DNA from: Chromatiales bacterium
Lineage (GTDB): Bacteria; Pseudomonadota; Gammaproteobacteria; Thiohalospirales; Thiohalospiraceae
Direction of reading: 5' to 3'
NCBI GenBank assembly: GCA_026984715.1
Contig: JALSRO010000273.1
Span: forward strand, 1-12,143
DNA: 12,143 nucleotides
Shown: positions 7,671-12,143 of the stretch, piece after piece
Layout of the letters: each line of letters begins with the position of its first letter
Numbering within the stretch: the stretch's first letter is position 1
Notes under the pieces: model-generated
What the model was told of the DNA's origin: nothing
Databases searched by the model: none
Seen by the model: the letters and a program-made list of their open reading frames with translations, nothing else
Program-made: the position numbers and the translations under genes

Positions 7671-8296
7671 TGGCTGTCGATGACATCCACGCCCCTGGGA
7701 GCAGTAAAGCGAAACAGCTCCGGGGGAATCTTGGTATTGACCTTCACATTACGAAACTGCAGCCGGGTGGTCTGACCGAGCGCATCGACCACTTCCATCA
7801 GACGCAGTCCCTTGGCACTGAATCCCAACCGGACACTCTTGAAGCTGCGCTCCCCCTTTTTGGGGATCAGTTCAAGCCACTCCAGATCAGAATCTTTCCG
7901 CTTCAGCGCCTTGATCAAAAAATCCCGCTCCAGCGGCCGCCTGCCACTCAACAGCAGCGCCGGAGTATCCCCGAGAGCGGTATCGGTCGCCTTGACGATA
8001 ACCTGCTCCAGGTCCGGATCGTAGTTCCAGATCCTGTCTCCATCCGCCACATAGAGCTGTCTGTAGGGCTTGGTGTACTCGAAGCGGAATTTGCCGGGAC
8101 GCTGCAGTGCAAATATCCCTTCACTGGTCTGTAGCGGCTTGCCCTTTTCATCGAAGCGTGTCTGGACAAATCCCGCCTGCATGGTTTCGATGCCGTTGTA
8201 AAAGGCTTCGAGATGTTGCCGCGCCGTCTTCGCGCTGACCACGGTGGCAGCCAGCACCAGAAAAAAAACGATAACAATTTTGCTTGTGGTTTTCAT
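7667..8296 (-). CDS. lolA: Outer-membrane lipoprotein carrier LolA
   Basis: This 209-residue precursor has a clear Sec signal peptide: basic MKTTSK, hydrophobic core, and likely cleavage after VSA at residue 22. The mature part begins [23 protein letters not shown] and contains [40 protein letters not shown], typical of the LolA beta-barrel half that holds lipoprotein acyl chains. LolA accepts lipoproteins from LolCDE at the inner membrane and hands them to LolB. I chose the ATG at 8296 because AGGA lies 8 bases upstream and it places the signal peptide at the N-terminus; a frame 9 codons longer lacks support. It starts 23 bases after acpS, a join that differs from the E. coli order. Confidence 0.96.
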   Translation of the reverse strand: MKTTSKIVIVFFLVLAATVVSAKTARQHLEAFYNGIETMQAGFVQTRFDEKGKPLQTSEGIFALQRPGKFRFEYTKPYRQLYVADGDRIWNYDPDLEQVIVKATDTALGDTPALLLSGRRPLERDFLIKALKRKDSDLEWLELIPKKGERSFKSVRLGFSAKGLRLMEVVDALGQTTRLQFRNVKVNTKIPPELFRFTAPRGVDVIDSQ

Positions 8297-8319
8297 AAGG
8301 CAATTCCTGTTCGATATTC

Positions 8320-8703
8320 TCAAGTTTGATACTGCAGTGTGACGAATGCCACTGCATACTCCTCCTCGTCCGAGAGGGTGAGGTGGGCTGGCCCGATTCT
8401 GTTCCGATGGATGAATTCTTCCGCCTGCTCTTTGAAAAAGAGCAGCGGACGGCCATCCATTTCGTGACCGACCACGATCTGTTTCAGGGTGATGCCGTTG
8501 CGGAAACCGGTTCCCATCGCCTTGACCGCCGCCTCCTTTGCGGCAAACCGCTTGGCGAGGAAGTGGGCACGGCGCCTGCTTTCAAGAAAGGCAGGCCACT
8601 CCTGATCCGCCAGGATACGCCGAGCGAACCCCTCCCCATATCGGTTCAGGCTCTCCTCCATGCGGGTCACCCGCACGATGTCGGTACCAATCCCGAAAAT
8701 CAC
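8320..8703 (-). CDS. acpS: Holo-[acyl-carrier-protein] synthase AcpS
   Basis: This 127-residue enzyme (E. coli 126) moves 4'-phosphopantetheine from CoA to the serine of acyl carrier protein, activating it for fatty-acid synthesis. The family signatures are [18 protein letters not shown] with the metal-binding Asp8, and [20 protein letters not shown] with Glu57 and Lys61. The C-terminal [15 protein letters not shown] is also characteristic. The start is GTG at 8701-8703, overlapping the pdxJ stop in the four bases GTGA, so translation is probably coupled to pdxJ. The pdxJ-acpS pair is conserved in gammaproteobacteria. Confidence 0.97.
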   Translation of the reverse strand: MIFGIGTDIVRVTRMEESLNRYGEGFARRILADQEWPAFLESRRRAHFLAKRFAAKEAAVKAMGTGFRNGITLKQIVVGHEMDGRPLLFFKEQAEEFIHRNRIGPAHLTLSDEEEYAVAFVTLQYQT

Positions 8704-9437
8704 CCCTGACGCGCCTCGATCATCAGCCGTTTCATCTCCCTTACCGCCTCTTCCATACCGGTAAACACAGCCCGTGCAACAACGGCATGGCCTATGTTGA
8801 GCTCCTGCACCTCCGGCAATGCAGCGATCGCCTTTACATTTTGATAGTTGAGGCCGTGGCCGGCATTGACCTGCAGCCCCAGTTCGGATGCAATCTCGAC
8901 AGCACGTGCCACACGCTGGTACTCGCGGACCCTCTCCTCTTCGGTGACCGCATCGGCATACGCGCCCGTATGGATCTCCACCACTGGAACATCGAGCTGG
9001 GCCGCTGCTTCGATCTGGTGTTTATCCGGGTCGATGAACAGCGACACGCGAACCCCCGCATCCGCCAGTTGCCGGCATCCATCACGAAGCTGCTCGTAGT
9101 ATCCGGACACATCCAGACCACCTTCGGTGGTCAGTTCCTCCCGCCGCTCCGGCACCAGACAGCAGTTCTCCGGTTTGAGCTGTCTGGCAATCCCCAGCAT
9201 CTCGGGAGTCAGCGCCATCTCCAGATTCATGGGAATATTCAGCAGATGTTTCAGCAGTTTGACATCGCGATCCTGAATATGGCGCCGGTCCTCTCTCAGA
9301 TGCAGGGTGAGACCGTCAGCGCCCGCCTGTTCCACCAGCATGGCTGCCTGCACAGGATCGGGGTAGCGGGTTCCACGCGCCTGGCGCAAAGTAGCGACAT
9401 GATCGATGTTGATCCCCAGCAGAATTTCACTCTTCAC
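8700..9437 (-). CDS. pdxJ: Pyridoxine 5'-phosphate synthase PdxJ
   Basis: This 245-residue TIM-barrel enzyme (E. coli 243) condenses 1-deoxyxylulose 5-phosphate with 3-amino-2-oxopropyl phosphate in the DXP-dependent vitamin B6 pathway. The active-site segments are [18 protein letters not shown] (6-23), [13 protein letters not shown] (42-54), the Glu-containing [11 protein letters not shown], and [11 protein letters not shown] late in the barrel. I prefer the GTG at 9435-9437 because AAGGA (9446-9450) is 8 bases upstream and [10 protein letters not shown] aligns with the E. coli start. An ATG at 9455 lies upstream of that ribosome binding site. Repeat copy B lies immediately upstream, between recO and pdxJ. 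Confidence 0.96.
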   Translation of the reverse strand: MKSEILLGINIDHVATLRQARGTRYPDPVQAAMLVEQAGADGLTLHLREDRRHIQDRDVKLLKHLLNIPMNLEMALTPEMLGIARQLKPENCCLVPERREELTTEGGLDVSGYYEQLRDGCRQLADAGVRVSLFIDPDKHQIEAAAQLDVPVVEIHTGAYADAVTEEERVREYQRVARAVEIASELGLQVNAGHGLNYQNVKAIAALPEVQELNIGHAVVARAVFTGMEEAVREMKRLMIEARQG

Positions 9438-9471
9438 GGCATCATTCCTTTGCATCCATTATTGTCAACTT

Positions 9472-9714
9472 GGCAACAATATATATCGTATTCAACCGTG
9501 GCGGGCCGGCACGCTGCAGCCTGTCATTGAATATCACAGGGTCAGAGGCTTCAGGCAGGCACGCCACGGCCTGTCGTCGAATATCATGGGTTAGGGGCTT
9601 CAGGCAGGCACTGGACCTGCGCTCCAGCGCTTGACAAGGGAATGACCCTTGCCTGCGCACTGCGCCTTGTTCCGGCGCCTGCCTGAAGCCCTGAATGCGA
9701 CATATATTGTTGCC
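9472..9714 (-). repeat. MITE-like structured repeat, copy B (243 bp)
   Basis: The element is bounded by 23-base terminal inverted repeats at 9472-9494 and 9692-9714 that match at 21 positions, starting GGCAACAATATAT from each end. Inside are two tandem units of 48-49 bases (9514-9562 and 9564-9611), each ending TTCAGGCAGGCAC. A conserved arm at 9646-9715 is shared with copy A. GGGCTTCAGGCAGGC and its 15-base complement can pair around smaller hairpins, such as CAAGGG/CCCTTG near 9636-9652. No protein is encoded, so it resembles a non-autonomous element or REP-like unit. A GTCAA pentamer lies on both sides but not flush with the ends, so no target duplication is claimed. It interrupts the recO-pdxJ gap. 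Confidence 0.85.
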
Positions 9715-9717
9715 GGG

Positions 9718-10452
9718 TCAATAATATTGGTTAGGAAGGCTCTCCAGATTGCGAAACAGCTCCCGACTGCGCAGCGGTTTGTCTCCCAGATAGAAAGAGA
9801 GCACCGCCCGCATCAGATACCGGGCCTCCTTCAGGCTCCTCTCATCCCTCAGTATCCCGTTCGCCAAGGCCAGCAGTGTGGCTCCCGTTACCGGCAGCGG
9901 GCAACCCTGCCGCACCCCGATTTTCACCGGACCATGTTCAATATGGTAGCAGTAGTGCGCATCCGCCTGAACCGGCAGCCCGCTCTCCACATCGTGATCC
10001 AGAATCATGCCGTAACCCAACTGCTCCAGCAGGCGGCATTCGAACAGACGCAACGCCTCCTGGTCGACCCGATGTTCGCCAAGCCGGCTCAAGGTCTGGT
10101 GGTAGATCCGGTACAGCCGTGGATAACCGACATGGCGCCAGGTGAGCCGCAACAGCAGCTCGTTGAGATAGAATCCGCTCATCAGGACCGCACCGGAAAG
10201 CGGCAGAGGTGCGCCATCAGGCTCTGCTCCCTTCATGGTCGCCAGCTCTCCGCGGCTATACCATGAGAGCAGCAGCGGGCGAAAAGGTTGCAGCCGCCCC
10301 TGCAGAGGGGAGCGGCGGGAAGAGACTCCCCGCGCCACCATGCCGAATCGACCATGATCGCGGCTGAACACCTCCAGCAGGCGGCTGCTGTTCCGATAGG
10401 GGCGATGATGGAGAATGTAAGCGGGTTGCAGTTCGACCCGTTCAGTTTTCAT
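9718..10452 (-). CDS. recO: DNA repair protein RecO
   Basis: This 244-residue protein (E. coli 242) is the RecFOR mediator that helps RecA load on SSB-coated single-stranded DNA and anneals complementary strands. The N-terminal OB fold includes AYILHHRPYRNSSRLLEVFSRDHGR and GVSSRRSPLQGRLQPF. The helical C-terminal domain includes FYLNELLLRL, LFECRLLEQLGYG and ARYLMRAVLSFYLG. I chose the ATG at 10452 because GGGA is 7 bases upstream; an ATG two codons earlier (10458) has no spaced ribosome binding site. It overlaps era by 11 bases. The stop codon and last residues (NQYY) lie in sequence that resembles the outer motif of the repeat family, 3 bases from copy B. Confidence 0.94.
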   Translation of the reverse strand: MKTERVELQPAYILHHRPYRNSSRLLEVFSRDHGRFGMVARGVSSRRSPLQGRLQPFRPLLLSWYSRGELATMKGAEPDGAPLPLSGAVLMSGFYLNELLLRLTWRHVGYPRLYRIYHQTLSRLGEHRVDQEALRLFECRLLEQLGYGMILDHDVESGLPVQADAHYCYHIEHGPVKIGVRQGCPLPVTGATLLALANGILRDERSLKEARYLMRAVLSFYLGDKPLRSRELFRNLESLPNQYY

Positions 10453-11347
10453 CGCCATATCCCAGGCTGCGCAGGGCGCGTTCGTCGTCCGACCACCCCT
10501 CCTTCACCTTCACCCAGAGCTGCAGGAACACCCTGCTTCCGAAGAGCTGTTCCATCTCTTTACGCGCCAGCTCACCCACCCGTTTGAGCTGCCTGCCCCC
10601 CTTGCCGATCACAATCCCTTTGTGACTGGAGCGCTCCACCCAGATTACGGCGGCGATTTCGGTCAGACCGCCTTCATCACAAGCAAACTTTTCGATCTCC
10701 ACGGTAAGCACGTAGGGCAACTCCTGCCCCAGCCGCCGCATCAGCTTCTCGCGGATGATCTCTGCCGCCAGAAAACGTTCGCTGCGATCGGTCAGCTGAT
10801 CCTCAGGGTAGAGAGGCGGCTGTTCTGGTATCATCCGTTCCACTGCCTGTTCCACCCGCGCGGTATCCGGACGCCTGGTGGCCGAGATGGGGATCACCTC
10901 GGCAAAGCTGTCTTTCTGTGCCAGTTCCCGCAGGAAGGGCAGCAACTTCCCCTTGTCGGCAACCTTGTCGACCTTGTTGACGAGTGCGATGACCGGGATG
11001 GACGTCTCCCTGAGCCGCTCCAGCACTGCCTCGTCTTCGGCAGTCCAGCGCAGCGCTTCCACCATGAAGATGATGAGGTCCACATCCTGGAGGGTAGCTG
11101 TTGCCACCCGGTTCATGTAGCGGTTCATCGCCCGCTTCGCCTGTTCGTGAATGCCGGGGGTGTCCACGTAGATCACCTGGGCTCCAGCACCGGACTTGAT
11201 ACCGAGAATACGGTGCCTGGTGGTCTGCGGTTTGCTGGATGTGATGCTGATCTTCTGCCCCAGGATGTGGTTGAGCAGGGTGGATTTTCCTACATTGGGA
11301 CGCCCAACGATGGCCACATGGCCACACCGGAAATGGGGGTCACTCAT
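10442..11347 (-). CDS. era: GTPase Era
   Basis: This 301-residue protein equals E. coli Era in length. It is a Ras-like GTPase that binds the 3' end of 16S rRNA through a KH domain and is needed for 30S maturation. G1 is GRPNVGKS at 15-22, G3 DTPG at 62-65, G4 NKVD at 124-127 and G5 SAT at 155-157. The switch I region is SSKPQTTRHRILG. The KH domain contains GIVIGKGGRQLKRVG (from residue 244). Its ATG overlaps the rnc stop by 8 bases and its stop overlaps recO, so rnc-era-recO are probably translationally coupled. Confidence 0.98.
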   Translation of the reverse strand: MSDPHFRCGHVAIVGRPNVGKSTLLNHILGQKISITSSKPQTTRHRILGIKSGAGAQVIYVDTPGIHEQAKRAMNRYMNRVATATLQDVDLIIFMVEALRWTAEDEAVLERLRETSIPVIALVNKVDKVADKGKLLPFLRELAQKDSFAEVIPISATRRPDTARVEQAVERMIPEQPPLYPEDQLTDRSERFLAAEIIREKLMRRLGQELPYVLTVEIEKFACDEGGLTEIAAVIWVERSSHKGIVIGKGGRQLKRVGELARKEMEQLFGSRVFLQLWVKVKEGWSDDERALRSLGYGDEN

Positions 11348-12035
11348 CGCTGCTCAACATCCTGAATGCCTTGGCCGCTGCATCCTGCTCCGCCTTGCGG
11401 CGGCTACTGCCCTTTCCTTCGACGGGCTGCGGCAACGGTTCCACTTCACACTCCACTACATGAATCCGGGTGTGCTTGTCTCCCTCTTCACGCACCATGT
11501 GGTAGGTGGGCAGTGGCATCCTGCGTGACTGCAGAAACTCCTGCAGCCTGGTTTTGGGATCCTTTAGCTGATCCAGCTCCGGCAGTGCCGCAAAGCGCGG
11601 CTGATAGAGTCGCAGCACCACCTTTCGAGCCGCTTCCATCCCCCCATCCAGACTGATGGCACCGATGATCGCCTCCATGGCGTCAGCAAGAATGGAGGTG
11701 CGCCGGAACCCCCCGCTCTTCAACTCTCCCGGCCCCAACCGGAGACACTCGCCCACAGAGAGCTGCTGTGCAATTCCGGCCAGCGTTTCGCCATTGACCA
11801 GGGTGGAGCGCAAGCGGCTCAGGTCACCCTCTTTGCAGTGTCGATAACGGTGAAACAGCTCGTTGCTGATAATGTACTCGAGCACTGCATCACCCAGAAA
11901 CTCCAGCCGCTCATAGTTTTCATTGGCGGCACTGCGGTGGGTAAGAGCCCTCTGCAACAACTGAGGATCCTGGAACAGGTAACCCAGCGCCTTGCACAGG
12001 CGGGCCTGCTGACGGTTATCTGATAACGCTGCCAA
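11340..12035 (-). CDS. rnc: Ribonuclease III
   Basis: This 231-residue endonuclease (E. coli 226) cleaves double-stranded RNA, processing rRNA precursors and many mRNAs. The catalytic domain has the signature ERLEFLGDAVL (42-52) with Glu45 and Asp49. ILADAMEAIIG contributes Asp118 and Glu121, completing the four metal-binding acids. The C-terminal dsRNA-binding domain includes DPKTRLQEFLQSRRMPLPTY and ends GSSRRKAEQDAAAKAF. I prefer the TTG at 12033-12035, with GGAG five bases upstream, because it gives the usual N-terminal length. A GTG at 12056 would add 7 residues but has no clear ribosome binding site. The start overlaps the end of lepB by 20 bases. Confidence 0.95.
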   Translation of the reverse strand: MAALSDNRQQARLCKALGYLFQDPQLLQRALTHRSAANENYERLEFLGDAVLEYIISNELFHRYRHCKEGDLSRLRSTLVNGETLAGIAQQLSVGECLRLGPGELKSGGFRRTSILADAMEAIIGAISLDGGMEAARKVVLRLYQPRFAALPELDQLKDPKTRLQEFLQSRRMPLPTYHMVREEGDKHTRIHVVECEVEPLPQPVEGKGSSRRKAEQDAAAKAFRMLSSDE

Positions 12036-12143
12036 TACGACTCCAGGTGATACCACCGTTCACCGGGTCCCAGTTCATCCAGACGAAAAAGGCCTTGCCG
12101 ACCAGATTACCCTCCGGCACCGTCCCCCAATAACGGCTGTCGC
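12016..12143 (-). CDS. lepB: Signal peptidase I, C-terminal fragment (5' end beyond window)
   Basis: The 42 visible codons read DSRYWGTVPEGNLVGKAFF, then VWMNWDPVNGGITWSRIGSVIR and stop TAA at 12016-12018. DSRYWGxVPxxNLVGKA is the conserved last box of type I signal peptidases, which remove leader peptides at the periplasmic face of the inner membrane. The catalytic Ser/Lys dyad lies outside the window. lepB directly upstream of rnc-era is the standard gammaproteobacterial order, and the coding ends overlap by 20 bases. Confidence 0.93.
   Translation of the reverse strand, partial: DSRYWGTVPEGNLVGKAFFVWMNWDPVNGGITWSRIGSVIR

Noticed and set aside
8538..9530. 330-codon plus-strand open frame opposite pdxJ and acpS
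   Set aside because: It spans two well-identified minus-strand genes and part of the repeat; composition is that of a shadow frame.
9649..10266. Plus-strand frame starting in repeat copy B (FRRLPEALNATY...)
   Set aside because: The start is repeat DNA and the rest is antisense to recO. The related peptide seen in copy A only reflects the shared repeat.

Overview
The window looks like a gammaproteobacterial chromosome, possibly a sulfur-oxidizing (Chromatiales-type) lineage. The basis is the gene order lepB-rnc-era-recO-pdxJ-acpS, a gammaproteobacterial minCDE operon, RarA, LolA and YjdM close to their E. coli relatives, and a partial sulfide:quinone-oxidoreductase-like flavoprotein at the left edge. 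The taxonomic placement is inference. I see no tRNA, rRNA, CRISPR array, transposase or prophage gene.

Layout: nearly everything is on the minus strand, so genes are transcribed from right to left. From the right edge come the 3' end of lepB (signal peptidase I), then rnc, era and recO with overlapping ends. A 243-bp repeat element (9472-9714) with terminal inverted repeats follows. Next is a compact run pdxJ-acpS-lolA-rarA (pyridoxine phosphate synthase, holo-ACP synthase, lipoprotein carrier, AAA+ replication-associated ATPase). After a 319-bp gap come yjdM (zinc ribbon), crcB (fluoride channel) and a DUF190 gene that overlaps crcB. Then serS and minC-minD-minE. Beyond minE lies a second, inverted copy of the repeat (1055-1255). 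Left of it is a 52-codon plus-strand ORF for a single-TM protein (866-1024), divergent from the SQR-like oxidoreductase (1-696).

Most of the window is housekeeping: secretion, RNA processing, ribosome assembly, recombination repair, cofactor biosynthesis, envelope biogenesis, tRNA charging and division-site placement. The parts standard gene families do not explain are (i) a pair of structured repeat elements in opposite orientation 8.4 kb apart, whose outer terminal motif recurs alone upstream of serS, and (ii) the divergent region 697-865. That region holds an FNR/DNR-type palindrome centred 41.5 bp upstream of the inferred start site of the small membrane-protein gene.

Translation starts are often non-ATG. 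By Shine-Dalgarno placement and family alignment, minD, crcB and rnc start at TTG and minC, pdxJ and acpS at GTG.
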